Shown here: positions 25,360-34,485 of the stretch, one piece after another | Layout: every line of letters starts with the position of its first letter | How positions within the stretch are numbered: the first letter of the stretch is position 1 | Assembly (NCBI RefSeq): GCF_900095735.1 | Contig: NZ_FNLO01000001.1 | Span: 480,634-544,633 of the forward strand | Origin: Chitinasiproducens palmae | GTDB taxonomy: Bacteria; Pseudomonadota; Gammaproteobacteria; Burkholderiales; Burkholderiaceae | Reading direction: 5' to 3' | DNA: 64,000 nt | Notes under the pieces: generated by a model | What the model was told of the DNA's origin: nothing | Seen by the model: the letters and a program-made list of their open reading frames with translations, nothing else | Database searches by the model: none | Position numbers and translations under genes: made by a program

Positions 25360-26661
25360 ATGCCCACCCTCGAATCGCGCGCGCTCGGCACGAGCAACGA
25401 GCGCCTGAGCGCCAGTCAGTGGCGCCTGATCATATTGGCCAGTCTCGGCGGTGCGCTGGAATTCTACGACTTCGTTGTCTACGGGGTCTTCGCGCAATTC
25501 ATCGGGCGGGCATTCTTCTCGATGCTGGACCCGATGGTGGCGCTGGTCATGTCGTTCGCGGTCTTTGCGATTGGCTACCTGTCGCGCCCGATCGGCGGCG
25601 CGGTGCTCAGTTGGTTCGGTGACCGCTATGGTCGACGCAAGGTCTTCATCGTGTCGGTGATCGTCGTCTCGCTGTCGACGATCGGGATGGGACTGGTGCC
25701 GACGTATGCGAGCTGGGGTCTGGCCGCGACATTCACGATGATCGGGCTGCGCCTGATCCAGGGTTTCTGTCTCGGCGGCGAACTACCGGGCTCGATCACC
25801 TACGTGGTCGAGACGGTACCGCGGCGCGCGGGCTTCGTTTGCGGCATCGTGTTCTTCTGCGTCAATTTCGGTGTGCTGCTCGCCGCCGCGGTGAACCTCG
25901 CGGTGCACGCCGTGCTGCCGGCCGATGCCGTGCCACTGTATGGCTGGCGCATCGCCTTCATCTTTGGCGGCGTCATCGGTCTGCTCGGCTTCTGGTTGCG
26001 TCGCAAGCTGGAGGAGACACCCGAATTCGCGCACATGAAGGGCATGGCATCGAAGCACCCGTTCGCGGAACTGATGCGCGAGCACTGGCGCGCCGTTTTG
26101 CTCGGCATTGTGACGACGGCAGCCACCGCCGCGTACAACGGCCTGCTGTTCGCGCACATGCCTGCTTACCTCGACAAGGTGCTGCACTACGAGCCGCGCA
26201 CTGTCGCGCTGGCGCAGAACATCGCGCTCGCCACCGCGTCGATCGGCATTCTGATCGTCGGGCGTATCAGCGACGCCGTGCCACGCCGCCATTTGATGCG
26301 TGCGGGCGCATTCCTGCTGATCGTGCTGAGCATTCCCTTCTACAATGCGGCCGTCGCCCACCATTTCGACCTGATCGTGCTGATGCTGCTCGGCGGTCTG
26401 GGCGCGGCGCTGATCAACGGGACGTTCGCCTGCATCATCGCCGACATGTTCCCGACGCGCGTGCGCTTCAGCGGCGTCGCGATCTCGTTCAATCTGAGTT
26501 TCACGATCTTCAGCGGGACTGCGCCGCTGATCGGCACCTGGCTGATCGAACGCACCGGCGACCTGAGCGCTCCTGCATACTTCATGGTCGGCTGCGCGAT
26601 CCTGACCTTCTTCGCGACGTTCGCGTTGAAGGGGATGAGCGGCAAGATCGGCGTGGCGTGA
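25360..26661 (+). CDS. MHS-family MFS transporter
   Basis: The 433-residue permease has the MHS features ASLGGALEFYDFVVYG (family E-x-Y-D motif), GDRYGRRKVFIVS after helix 2, RLIQGFCLGGELPGS at helix 4, and a shortened second loop RISDAVPRRHLM. It should take up an organic acid with protons. The strong AAAGGAGA site and the ATG start the protein; a longer frame upstream is not homologous. Placement directly after the SDR, dehydratase and reductase genes on the same strand suggests it imports their substrate. A strong hairpin follows the stop codon. Confidence 0.88.
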   Translation: MPTLESRALGTSNERLSASQWRLIILASLGGALEFYDFVVYGVFAQFIGRAFFSMLDPMVALVMSFAVFAIGYLSRPIGGAVLSWFGDRYGRRKVFIVSVIVVSLSTIGMGLVPTYASWGLAATFTMIGLRLIQGFCLGGELPGSITYVVETVPRRAGFVCGIVFFCVNFGVLLAAAVNLAVHAVLPADAVPLYGWRIAFIFGGVIGLLGFWLRRKLEETPEFAHMKGMASKHPFAELMREHWRAVLLGIVTTAATAAYNGLLFAHMPAYLDKVLHYEPRTVALAQNIALATASIGILIVGRISDAVPRRHLMRAGAFLLIVLSIPFYNAAVAHHFDLIVLMLLGGLGAALINGTFACIIADMFPTRVRFSGVAISFNLSFTIFSGTAPLIGTWLIERTGDLSAPAYFMVGCAILTFFATFALKGMSGKIGVA

Positions 26662-26668
26662 TACCGGA

Positions 26669-26694
26669 CGGCGGTCCGCGCAAGCGGACCGCCG
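26669..26694 (+). terminator. Strong hairpin after the MHS gene
   Basis: An 11-bp perfect stem (CGGCGGTCCGC and complement) closes on a GCAA tetraloop of the stable GNRA class, eight bases after the stop codon. No U-tract follows, so it may protect the mRNA 3' end as well as slow polymerase. Confidence 0.6.
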
Positions 26695-26795
26695 CATGCG
26701 TGCTCGGGGTGAGACTGGCCGGAGCGACCGTTGCGCACGACCTTGCGCTGCACCGCCCGGCATTGGCTTGCCGAGCCGTCACTTAATTCCGACAC

Positions 26796-26831
26796 CGATG
26801 TCGATGTCGACTTCGATGTCGATGTCGAGAC
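26796..26831. repeat. Hexamer tandem repeat CGATGT
   Basis: Six consecutive hexamers read CGATGT, CGATGT, CGACTT, CGATGT, CGATGT, CGAGAC. They lie in the gap between the MHS gene and the rhodanese remnant, with no coding frame over them. Confidence 0.8.
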
Positions 26832-26856
26832 GTTCGGCGTGAGCCGCCCTACGCTT

Positions 26857-26886
26857 GCTTGGACTTACCACGTCCAAGCTTTCTTC
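26857..26886 (+). terminator. Candidate intrinsic terminator
   Basis: An 8-bp stem GCTTGGAC/GTCCAAGC with a seven-base loop is followed on the plus strand by TTTCTTC. It would stop transcripts reading out of the MHS gene before they enter the remnant on the opposite strand. Confidence 0.45.
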
Positions 26887-26893
26887 AGCAGAG

Positions 26894-27391
26894 TCAAGCT
26901 GCCTGGCTTGCGCTACGCGAGGCCGAGATATCGGCTCGAAAACCGCCGTCCCGCGCCAGTTGCTCGATCAGGCGCAGTTCCCGATCGAGACAGTCGTCGA
27001 AGCGACGGTCGCGCTCCGCGACGCTGCTGTAGACGTACGGTCCGTACCAGACATCATCGTCGCCGCTCGACAGGCCGTCCGTGCCGGTCGCCCTGGCAGG
27101 CCGGTCGCGTACCAGGCACGATTGCCGCCCAGCACGGCTGCGAGGCCTGTGACGCCTTGCCGGGTCAACCCCGCGGCGATGCGATTCGCGAGCACCCGTC
27201 CGTCGAGGTGAGGGCGATCGACGATTTCTGCCTCAGCGGCGCGAAAGCCGCGAACAGCAGATGACGTCGCACGTGTGCGCCGTTCTCGCGCACGTCGAGC
27301 AGCGCGACCTCGTTGCCATCGGCACGTGCTGCGACGAGGGCGTCCGGCGTCAACGCAGCAGAGGCAATTTTCGGGATGGCGGCGGTCTCAT
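26894..27391 (-). pseudogene. Frameshifted rhodanese-type sulfurtransferase remnant
   Basis: Three consecutive reading frames together spell one protein. A start ATG overlaps the binding-protein stop codon (ATGA) but runs out of frame within 13 codons. The second frame gives LTPDALVAARADGNEVALLDVRE, split by one turn, and RRHLLFAAFAPL, a rhodanese beginning. The third gives VLANRIAAGLTRQGVTGLAAV and LGGNRAWYATGLP, its later half. The fourth gives DDVWYGPYVYSSVAERDRRF and LRLIEQLARDGGF before a stop. At least three frameshifts are needed to join them. A working copy would be the last gene of the organosulfur operon. True decay is the simplest reading, but base-calling indels in this GC-rich DNA remain possible. 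Confidence 0.65.
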
Positions 27392-28986
27392 GACTTGATG
27401 GTGACGCCGGCCAGCGAATCGTAGGCGCCGAACGGGCTCTTCGAGACGCCCGCAAGCCGGCTGGAATAGATCGAATACAGCTGAATTTCGAGCAGGTTGA
27501 CCGACGGTACGTCGCGCTGCGCGATGACCTGCAACTGCTCGATGAAGGTCTTGCGCTTCGCTGCGTCGGCCTCGAAACGAATGCCCTTGATCACATTGTC
27601 CATCTCCGGCGTGGAGTAGCCGGTGGAGTTGCTCGAGACCGTGCCGGGCTTGATGGCCTCCGTCCAGTAGCGACGGATCACGCCCAGCTGCGGGTCGGAG
27701 AACGCCGAATACCAACTGGTGGTCGTGTCGAAGTCGTAATCCAGATAGGCGCGACGGTTATAGGTCGGCAGGTCGTTCGGAATCAACGTCAGCTCGACCC
27801 CGATGCGTTTCAGTTGCGCACGGATGAATTCGGCGGTCAGCACGTATTGATTACCGAACGGCAGCGGCAAATTGTTGATGCGCAGCCGCACGCCGTCGGC
27901 GCCACGCTTGTAACCGGCGGCGTCGAGCAATTGTTCCGCCTTCGCGGGGTTGTACTCGTACTGCGGCGTGTTCGGCGTATAGAACTGCTTCTGGTGACTG
28001 GCAATCGGCCCGGTCGCGGCCTTCGCCAGCCCATACCAGACCGTCTTCACCAACAGGTCCCGGTTGATCGCATGTGCGAACGCACGACGGACGCGCACGT
28101 CCTGAAATGTCTTCCGACGCAGGTTGAAGTCGAAAAAGCCGATCGGTGCCAGCCCGGCGTACGGCTGGCTGGTCACCACGAAGCGCGGGTCCTTGCGCAG
28201 ACGCACCAGGTCGGGCAGCGGCACGGCGTCGGTTGGCGCATACAGCAACTCACCGGATTCGAGCGCGGCCAGCCGTGCGCCGGCGTCCGGAATGATCCGG
28301 AAGATGATGGTCTGCAGATGCGGCTGGTTGTTCTTGTCCCAATAATTCGGGTTGCGTTCGAGTGTGACGTGAGAACCGCGTACCCATTCCTTGAAAATGA
28401 ACGGGCCGTTGCCGACCGGACGGCTGTTGATCGGGTGCGTGAGTGGCGCGCTGCCCTGATAGATGTGCTTCGGCAGGATCTGCGTCTCGAAGCCGCCCAG
28501 CGCGGCCCATACCGCCGGCGCGGGTTGCGAGAATTTCAGCACGGCGGTATGCGCATCGGGCGTCAACACGGCGTCCAGCGAACCGAACGTGGCATTGCCG
28601 CGCGGATGCAATTTCTTCGTGACTTCGAGCAGCGAATAGGCCACGTCGGCCGACGTGAACGGCTTCCCGTCGTGCCACGTCACGCCGTCGCGCAGATGGA
28701 AGGTGATGGTCTTGTGGTCAGCCGACTCTTCCCACGACGACGCGAGTTGCGGCACGGGCTTGTAGTCGTTGTCGAAGGTGATCAGGCCGTCGAACAGGTT
28801 GGCCGAGACGATCACCGCCGGGTTTGAGATGTTCAGGCCCGCGACCCATCCCGCCGGCTCCGGCACGACGTTCGCATACAGCACGGACGAGTCGCCCTTG
28901 CCGGCAGCCAGCGACACGCCAGGCATCACGGTCGCACCGGCACCAGCAGCCAGCAGTTTGAAGAACTCGCGTCGATTGAAACTCAT
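27388..28986 (-). CDS. ABC transporter substrate-binding protein (peptide/nickel family), Tat-exported
   Basis: The 532-residue protein is a family-5 extracellular binding protein. It has a twin-arginine signal, NRREFFKLLAAGAG, at residues 4-17, so it is exported folded. Family landmarks are GLITFDNDYKPVPQLASSW, LRDGVTWHDGKPFTSADVAY and the hinge RPVGNGPFIFKEW. The operon also has DppBCDF-type components and two oxygenase-type enzymes linked to organosulfur use, so the ligand may be an organosulfur compound. It is clearly paralogous to the other binding protein in this operon at 35528-37123. Having two binding proteins for one permease suggests two ligands. The ATG is chosen because the Tat motif starts four residues in. 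Confidence 0.9.
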   Translation of the reverse strand: MSFNRREFFKLLAAGAGATVMPGVSLAAGKGDSSVLYANVVPEPAGWVAGLNISNPAVIVSANLFDGLITFDNDYKPVPQLASSWEESADHKTITFHLRDGVTWHDGKPFTSADVAYSLLEVTKKLHPRGNATFGSLDAVLTPDAHTAVLKFSQPAPAVWAALGGFETQILPKHIYQGSAPLTHPINSRPVGNGPFIFKEWVRGSHVTLERNPNYWDKNNQPHLQTIIFRIIPDAGARLAALESGELLYAPTDAVPLPDLVRLRKDPRFVVTSQPYAGLAPIGFFDFNLRRKTFQDVRVRRAFAHAINRDLLVKTVWYGLAKAATGPIASHQKQFYTPNTPQYEYNPAKAEQLLDAAGYKRGADGVRLRINNLPLPFGNQYVLTAEFIRAQLKRIGVELTLIPNDLPTYNRRAYLDYDFDTTTSWYSAFSDPQLGVIRRYWTEAIKPGTVSSNSTGYSTPEMDNVIKGIRFEADAAKRKTFIEQLQVIAQRDVPSVNLLEIQLYSIYSSRLAGVSKSPFGAYDSLAGVTIKS

Positions 28987-29021
28987 CGTTTTCCTTGTCT
29001 GTGTTGTTTGGGAACGGCGCG

Positions 29022-30212
29022 TCAGAGACGCAGGCCGGCTTGTTTCATCAAGGGCAGGACCGTTTCCCCGAAGGCACGCAGGTCCTCGCGGAAGTCGTAG
29101 AAAGTCAGTTGCACGCCGTCGACGCCGGCGGCCTTCAGGCGCAGCAGGTAGTCGACGATCTCCTCGGGGCTGCCGACCAGGTGCAGGTTGCCGCCGACGA
29201 TGCGCTGTTCGCGCTGGTGGTTGCGCCATGCTTTTGCGTCGCTGCGCGCGAATGTGCCGATGAAGCCGTCGACCGCGGCCTGATCCGCATGCGCGACGAT
29301 CGCGTCGTGGTAGGCCCAGGCCTCGCTGGTGGTCGGCCGGCAAACCACGGTGGGGTTGATCAGCGTGCGGATCTGCCGACCTTCGCTAGCTGCAACCGCG
29401 CGGAGTTGTGCGATGTGGGCCGGCAGCGTCGCCAGGGCCGCCTCGATCTCGGCGCCGCCCGGGCTGGTGATGAAGACGATATCCGAGTGCCGTGCCGCGT
29501 AATGCATGCCTGCTTGCGAACTGGTGGCGTTGACCAGAATCGGGCGGCCGAAGCGTGGGCGGGGCGATACGAAAGCCTCCTTCAGGTGCCAGAAGCGGCC
29601 GTCGAAGGTCAGGTTGTCATCGCTGCGCCAGAGGGACTTGGCTACGCTGACGAACTCGTCGGCCATCTCGTAACGCAGGTCGTGTTCCGGTGTCTGCATG
29701 CCGAACATCTCCGCCTCGGAGCGGATGTGGCCGGTCACCATGTTGATGCCCCAGCGGCCGCCGGAGATGTGATCGAGCGTTGCGCCGAATTTCGCAAGGT
29801 GCAATGGATGCCACGGTCCGTAGAGCACGTGCAGCGTCGAGATCAGCAAGATCCGCTCGGTCGCGCTGGCCAGCGCCGCGGTCGCGATGAACGAGTCGAG
29901 CGACTGTTCCCGGTATTTCATTGCGCCGCCATGGCCATTCTTGCCAAGCCACTGCGCAAGACCGAACACGAGGTCGAAACCGAGGGCCTCCGCTTCGCGC
30001 GTCAGCGCCAGGTTGTAGTCAAAGTGCCAGTCCGTCGAGCGCGGCAGCGTCGAGATCGACCAACCGCCATCCTGGATCGGCAGGAACAAGCCGAGCAGGA
30101 ACGGTTGACGCAGCACACGGGCGAGCGGGCTGTCGGCGAAGGTCGCGGGAGCGGGCGGAGGCGGGGGCAAGGCCTGCGTGGGCGCCTCCGGTAACAGTTG
30201 CGTGGTGGTCAT
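29022..30212 (-). CDS. LLM-class flavin-dependent monooxygenase, SfnG/RutA-like
   Basis: The 396-residue enzyme belongs to the bacterial luciferase-like monooxygenases that use FMNH2 from a separate reductase. Diagnostic pieces are LGLFLPIQDGGWSISTLP, the TDWHFDYNLALTREAEALGF helix, ISGGRWGINMVTGHIRSEAE (flavin-phosphate and active-site loop) and LVGSPEEIVDYLLRLKAAGV near the end. The pattern is closest to dimethylsulfone monooxygenase SfnG and its relatives, with RutA and alkanesulfonate monooxygenase SsuD further away. A 25-residue proline-rich N-terminal extension is unusual. It lies five bases after the SfnB-like gene in the operon. The likely role is oxidative C-S (or C-N) cleavage of the imported compound. 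Confidence 0.85.
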   Translation of the reverse strand: MTTTQLLPEAPTQALPPPPPAPATFADSPLARVLRQPFLLGLFLPIQDGGWSISTLPRSTDWHFDYNLALTREAEALGFDLVFGLAQWLGKNGHGGAMKYREQSLDSFIATAALASATERILLISTLHVLYGPWHPLHLAKFGATLDHISGGRWGINMVTGHIRSEAEMFGMQTPEHDLRYEMADEFVSVAKSLWRSDDNLTFDGRFWHLKEAFVSPRPRFGRPILVNATSSQAGMHYAARHSDIVFITSPGGAEIEAALATLPAHIAQLRAVAASEGRQIRTLINPTVVCRPTTSEAWAYHDAIVAHADQAAVDGFIGTFARSDAKAWRNHQREQRIVGGNLHLVGSPEEIVDYLLRLKAAGVDGVQLTFYDFREDLRAFGETVLPLMKQAGLRL

Positions 30213-30217
30213 CGCGT

Positions 30218-31510
30218 TCAGTAGACGAAGCCGACGGGCGGCGCGATGCCGTTCAGATGAAAGTCGCCGACCGCCTTGTATTTGTATGCGACCGGATCGT
30301 GCAAGGTGTGCGTGCGCGCGTTGCGCCAATGCCGATCGAAAGCGTGTTTGGCCAATGCACCGGAGGCGCCGCCCACCTCGTAGAAATGGGTCGCGACGCG
30401 CAACGCAGCCTTGGTGCTGATGATCTTTGCATGCGACACCGCAATCGAGGCGGCAATCAAGCGGGCTTCGAGCGCGGCTGGGTGGGCGCCGCCGTCGCGT
30501 TGCAGGCGCGCTGCTGCGTCCACATCGCGCGCCGCGGCCAGCGTCGCTGTTTCGGCGGCGTAGACGTCGGTCGCAAGGTCGCCGACGAGTTGAACGACGT
30601 ACGGGTCCTTCAGTACCGAATCGACGCCGCTTTCCTTGACCGGTCGCGCGCCGTCGTGGGCCCATGCGATACCATCGGCCAGCGCGGCGCGTGCGATGCC
30701 GACCTCGATGCTGCAATGGATCAACTGCGAGAACGCGCCCGTGTAATGGCGGTTGTCGAACCACGTCTTGAGGCCGACGATGTCGTCGGGGTACACCTGG
30801 ACGTCATCGAGGACGGTCGTGCCGCTGGCGGTCAGGCGTTGACCCATGCCGTGCCAGTCGTCGAGCAACTGCACGCCCGCGCGCTGGATGGGCAGGAGTA
30901 CGTAAACGAGTTCGTCGGCGTCGTCGCGCGCGAGAATCACCGTCTGGTCGGCCATCAACGAGCCGGTGCTGTAGAACTTGCGGCCGCGCAGTCGATAGCC
31001 GTCGCCAGTACGTTGCAAGCGCGTCTCGACGTCCAGCGGCCGCAGCGTGCCGCGTTCGGTGGTGCCGTTGCCGTACAGCACGCCAGCCAGCACATCGTTT
31101 TCAACCTTGCGCCGTTGCGCTGGGCTGCTCATCAGCAGCAGGCGCTCAAGCGACACCCAATGCGGCAGCAAAGCCTGGGCGACATTGGAGTCGGCTTCCG
31201 CAAGGACGATCGACAATCGCGTCAGATCTTCCACGCTCGCGCCGGGGCCACCGCGCGCGGCATCGATGCGTGCCGCGCCCAGTCCTTCGCGACGGATCAT
31301 ATCGAAGGCAGCATGCGGCAGCACGCGGTCGCGATCGGCTGCCGCTGCGTCCGCGCCGATCTGACTGGCGATCTCCCGTCCGGCGCGCAGCAGTGCGCCG
31401 CCATCGCTCGGGATACGGTCGGGATGACGTCGCGACGCGGCGGTCGCCTCGTGCGTCGCTGCGCCGGTTGCGACAGGCACGTCCTCATCGATCGGTGTCG
31501 AAAGGCTCAA
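30218..31510 (-). CDS. Acyl-CoA-dehydrogenase-like sulfur-acquisition oxidoreductase (SfnB/DszC family)
   Basis: The 430-residue flavoprotein has the acyl-CoA dehydrogenase fold but belongs to the subgroup used as flavin monooxygenases in sulfur scavenging (SfnB, DszC). An N-terminal helical part has LPHAAFDMIRREGL. The middle beta domain has GVLYGNGTTERGT, then GYRLRGRKFYSTGS. The C-terminal helices include THFYEVGGASGALAKHAFDRHWRNARTHTL, split by turns, which is typical of the group. I choose a TTG start: it overlaps the stop of the ABC ATPase gene (TTGA) and has GGAG seven bases upstream, whereas the nearest upstream ATG lies deep in the previous gene. The electron donor is probably a separate flavin reductase. 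Confidence 0.82.
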   Translation of the reverse strand: MSLSTPIDEDVPVATGAATHEATAASRRHPDRIPSDGGALLRAGREIASQIGADAAAADRDRVLPHAAFDMIRREGLGAARIDAARGGPGASVEDLTRLSIVLAEADSNVAQALLPHWVSLERLLLMSSPAQRRKVENDVLAGVLYGNGTTERGTLRPLDVETRLQRTGDGYRLRGRKFYSTGSLMADQTVILARDDADELVYVLLPIQRAGVQLLDDWHGMGQRLTASGTTVLDDVQVYPDDIVGLKTWFDNRHYTGAFSQLIHCSIEVGIARAALADGIAWAHDGARPVKESGVDSVLKDPYVVQLVGDLATDVYAAETATLAAARDVDAAARLQRDGGAHPAALEARLIAASIAVSHAKIISTKAALRVATHFYEVGGASGALAKHAFDRHWRNARTHTLHDPVAYKYKAVGDFHLNGIAPPVGFVY

Positions 31511-32487
31511 GGTCTTGCTCCAGTGGTAGAGGGCAGCGCGCGTGGGGAGGCGAGCGGCGCATGAAGATGGCATGCGACCCAGTGCGCCGGCTCGACCTCC
31601 CGTAGCGGGGGGGCGCTGTCGCACGCGGCGAACGCATACGGGCAGCGCGTTCTGAAGCGGCACCCGGATGGCGGCGAGAACGGGCTGGGCAGCTCGCCAG
31701 TGGGCGGCGCGCTCAGCGCGGCCGGGCGCTCGACATCGGGGACGGAGGCGATCAGGATCTGCGTATACGGATGCAGGCTGGCATCCCACAGGCGTGTACG
31801 CGGCAGCGTTTCGACGATCACGCCCAGATACATCACCGCGATCCGGTCCGCCATGTAGCCCACCACCGCCAGGTCGTGGCTGATGAACAGGTAGGCGATG
31901 CCGAGTTCCTGTTGCAGCTCGCGCATCAGGTTGAGCACCTGCGCCTGCAGCGATACGTCGAGCGCGGCGACCGGCTCGTCGCAAACCACGACGTCCGGAT
32001 CGAGCATCAGGGCGCGCGCCAGATTCAGGCGCTGCCGTTGACCACCGGAGAATTCATGCGGCAAGCGGCTCTGCACCGACGCGGGGAGGCCGACTCGCTC
32101 GAGACGCATGTCGATCTTGTGTTGCCGGCTTAGCCGGTCGCCGACGCGGTGCACGTCGAGTGGCTGTCGCAACGATTGACCGATGCTGCGCCGAGGGTCG
32201 AATGCCGACAACGAATCCTGGAACATCATTTGGAGACGCGGCCTGTGGCGCTTCATCGCACGCCGGCTGAGGGGGGCAAGGTCCGTGCCGTCCAGCCGGA
32301 TCGCGCCGCTTTCCGCCGGTACCAGGCGGGTGATGGCCTTGCCGAGGGAACTCTTGCCGCAGCCCGATTCACCCACCAGGCCGACCGTTTCGCCGCGTGC
32401 CAGCGCGATCGACACGCCGTCGACCGCGGACAGGGTGCCGCGCGAGGTACGGTAACGCACCAGCAGGTCTTCCACTTCAAGCAACAT
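31507..32487 (-). CDS. Oligopeptide/nickel-type ABC transporter ATP-binding protein (DppF-like)
   Basis: The 326-residue ATPase has Walker [14 protein letters not shown], the signature FSGGQRQRLNLARAL, Walker B VVVCDEPVAALDVS and a switch histidine in FISHDLAVV. The C-terminal cysteine-rich region CRFRTRCPYAFAACD, about 25 residues before the end, is the Dpp/Opp-type iron-sulfur or zinc-like motif. The start is set at [12 protein letters not shown], which overlaps the previous ATPase gene by 11 bases. It pairs with the DppD-like ATPase to drive the two permeases. It is in the middle of the organosulfur operon, and its last codons overlap the TTG start of the next gene. Confidence 0.92.
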   Translation of the reverse strand: MLLEVEDLLVRYRTSRGTLSAVDGVSIALARGETVGLVGESGCGKSSLGKAITRLVPAESGAIRLDGTDLAPLSRRAMKRHRPRLQMMFQDSLSAFDPRRSIGQSLRQPLDVHRVGDRLSRQHKIDMRLERVGLPASVQSRLPHEFSGGQRQRLNLARALMLDPDVVVCDEPVAALDVSLQAQVLNLMRELQQELGIAYLFISHDLAVVGYMADRIAVMYLGVIVETLPRTRLWDASLHPYTQILIASVPDVERPAALSAPPTGELPSPFSPPSGCRFRTRCPYAFAACDSAPPLREVEPAHWVACHLHAPLASPRALPSTTGARP

Positions 32488-33499
32488 GTCGATGTGCCTC
32501 CGAATCGGTGCGCTCGCGCGACACGGCGCGCCACTCCAGGCAGCGCACGAAGCCGTCGCCGACTGGCTCGGCGGCCGGCAACGCCTGGCGGCAGGCATCG
32601 TGCGCGAACTCGCAACGCGGCGCGTAGCGGCAACCGGTCGGCACCGCGCCGGGCGCGGGCACGGCGCCGGGTATTTCGGCCAGACGCGCCCTCGATTGGC
32701 CCCGAGGACGCGCCTGGAGCAGTTTCGCGGTGTATGGGTGCGCCGGGGCGTGGAGCAGATCGGCAGTGGCACGAGATTCCACCGCGCCGCCGGCGTACAT
32801 CACGACCACGCGGTCGGCCATGCCGGCGACCACGCCAAGGTCGTGCGTGATCAGCAGGATCGCCATCTCGGTAGTGCGTTGCAGATCCTTCAGCAGTGCC
32901 AGGATCTGCGCCTGGATCGTGACGTCGAGCGCCGTGGTCGGTTCGTCGGCAACCAGCAGGCGCGGTCGGCCGGCGAGTGCCATCGCAATCAGCACACGCT
33001 GACGCATGCCGCCCGAGAGCCTGTGCGGATATTCGTCGAGACGCCGCTCGGGCTCCGGGATCTGCACCTGGCGCAGTAGCCCGACCGCTTCGGCGCGTGC
33101 CGCACGCCCGCGCAGGCCGCGATGAAGACCCAGCGCCTCGGTAATTTGTCGGCCTACGGTGCGCACTGGATTGAGCGCAGAGAGCGGATCCTGGAAGATC
33201 ATCGCAATCTCCCCGCCACGCAATTGGCACAGGCGCCGTTCCGATGCGCGGCGCAGGTCTTCGCCGTCGAGTGTCAGCGCATCGGCCGACACGCTGGCCT
33301 CGTAACGCGGCAGCAGGCCCATCAGGGCCAGCGCCGCGGTTGACTTGCCGCACCCCGACTCGCCGACCAGCGCCACGGTCTCGCCACGGCCGACGGCAAA
33401 CGACAGACCGTCCACCGCGGGCGCGGCGGTCGCACCGAAACGGACCTGCAGCGACTGGACGTCGAGCAGTACGGTCGCGGGATGGCTTGCATGGTTCAT
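32477..33499 (-). CDS. Oligopeptide/nickel-type ABC transporter ATP-binding protein (DppD-like)
   Basis: The 340-residue ATPase has Walker [17 protein letters not shown], the signature [15 protein letters not shown], Walker [17 protein letters not shown] and the switch region ITHDLGVV. The cysteine cluster [16 protein letters not shown] near residue 300 matches the DppD/OppD C-terminal motif. It is translationally coupled at both ends: its ATG overlaps the stop of the permease gene (ATGA), and its own end overlaps the DppF-like start. With its partner it forms the motor of the importer. Confidence 0.92.
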   Translation of the reverse strand: MNHASHPATVLLDVQSLQVRFGATAAPAVDGLSFAVGRGETVALVGESGCGKSTAALALMGLLPRYEASVSADALTLDGEDLRRASERRLCQLRGGEIAMIFQDPLSALNPVRTVGRQITEALGLHRGLRGRAARAEAVGLLRQVQIPEPERRLDEYPHRLSGGMRQRVLIAMALAGRPRLLVADEPTTALDVTIQAQILALLKDLQRTTEMAILLITHDLGVVAGMADRVVVMYAGGAVESRATADLLHAPAHPYTAKLLQARPRGQSRARLAEIPGAVPAPGAVPTGCRYAPRCEFAHDACRQALPAAEPVGDGFVRCLEWRAVSRERTDSEAHRHVA

Positions 33500-34485
33500 C
33501 GACGTCTCCGGTTGCGCGGGTTGACGAGGTCGTTCAGTCCGTTGCCGAGCAAGTTCAACGCGATCACCGTGACGAATACGGCGGCGCCGGGCAGCGCGGT
33601 CATGTACCAGGCAGTGCGCAGCGCTTCGCGACCGGAGCCGATCATGCTGCCCCAGCTGACGACGTTCGGATCCCCCAGACCGAGGAAGGCCAACACCGCT
33701 TCGGTCAAGATCGCGTTGCCTGCCAGCAGCGAGATCATTGCGACGGCGGCAGGCAGTACATTGGGCAGAACATGCGTGCGCAGGATGGCGAAGTCGCCCA
33801 TGCCCAGGCCCACGGCGGCCTGCACGAATTCGCTGTGCCGCAAGCGCAAGGTGTCGGCGCGTACCAGGCGGGCCACTTGTGGCCAGCTCGTCAGCGACAA
33901 GCCCAGCACGATGCTCGCGATGGTCGGTTGCAGCACGACGACCAGCACGATGGTGAACAGCAAGGCTGGCATGGTCTGGAAAACCTCGGTGACGCGCATC
34001 AACACGTCGTCGACCCAGCCGCCGAAATAGCCCGATGCCGCGCCGACGAGCAAGCCAACCACCGAGGCGAGCACCCCCGCAAGCAGACCGATCTGCAACG
34101 AAACACGCGCGCCATAGATGATGCCGGCCAGCATGTCGCGACCCATCATGTCGGTGCCCAGCGGATTGGCCGCGTCTTGACCGGGCCACAGGAACGGCGC
34201 GGCGACCATGTCGAGCGGATCCGGCCCGGCCAATCGGCCTGCAAACAGCGCTGCCAGCGCGATCAGAAGCAACAGGACGAAGCCGGTGACGAAGCTGGCG
34301 GACGACAGTGGGTAGCGCAGCGCGTCCCGCAGGCGGCGTCCGGCGGACGCACGCGTCGGCCGGGCACCGGCCCGTTGCGCTGGCGGCGATTGCGGCAGTA
34401 ACCTCGGCGAGCGGTCCGCATCCAATGCGGCGACGCTCGCTCGCTCGGGCGCTGCTCGCGTGGCAGTCTCGACGGATCGGGTCAT
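33496..34485 (-). CDS. ABC transporter permease (DppC-like)
   Basis: The 329-residue inner-membrane protein has six predicted helices. The DppC-type N-terminal soluble segment is unusually long, about 60 residues rich in Arg, Ala and Pro. The periplasmic motif NPLGTDMMGRDMLAGIIYGAR and the coupling helix EAVLAFLGLGDPNVVSWGSMI, each near 20 residues, are the family signatures. The ATG overlaps the stop of the DppB-like gene. It forms the channel with that protein. Confidence 0.92.
   Translation of the reverse strand: MTRSVETATRAAPERASVAALDADRSPRLLPQSPPAQRAGARPTRASAGRRLRDALRYPLSSASFVTGFVLLLLIALAALFAGRLAGPDPLDMVAAPFLWPGQDAANPLGTDMMGRDMLAGIIYGARVSLQIGLLAGVLASVVGLLVGAASGYFGGWVDDVLMRVTEVFQTMPALLFTIVLVVVLQPTIASIVLGLSLTSWPQVARLVRADTLRLRHSEFVQAAVGLGMGDFAILRTHVLPNVLPAAVAMISLLAGNAILTEAVLAFLGLGDPNVVSWGSMIGSGREALRTAWYMTALPGAAVFVTVIALNLLGNGLNDLVNPRNRRRR

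Noticed and set aside
26669-26694. Attachment site or integron element suggested by the long palindromic stem
   Set aside because: There is no integrase and no second copy in the window. A hairpin at the end of a gene is the ordinary explanation.
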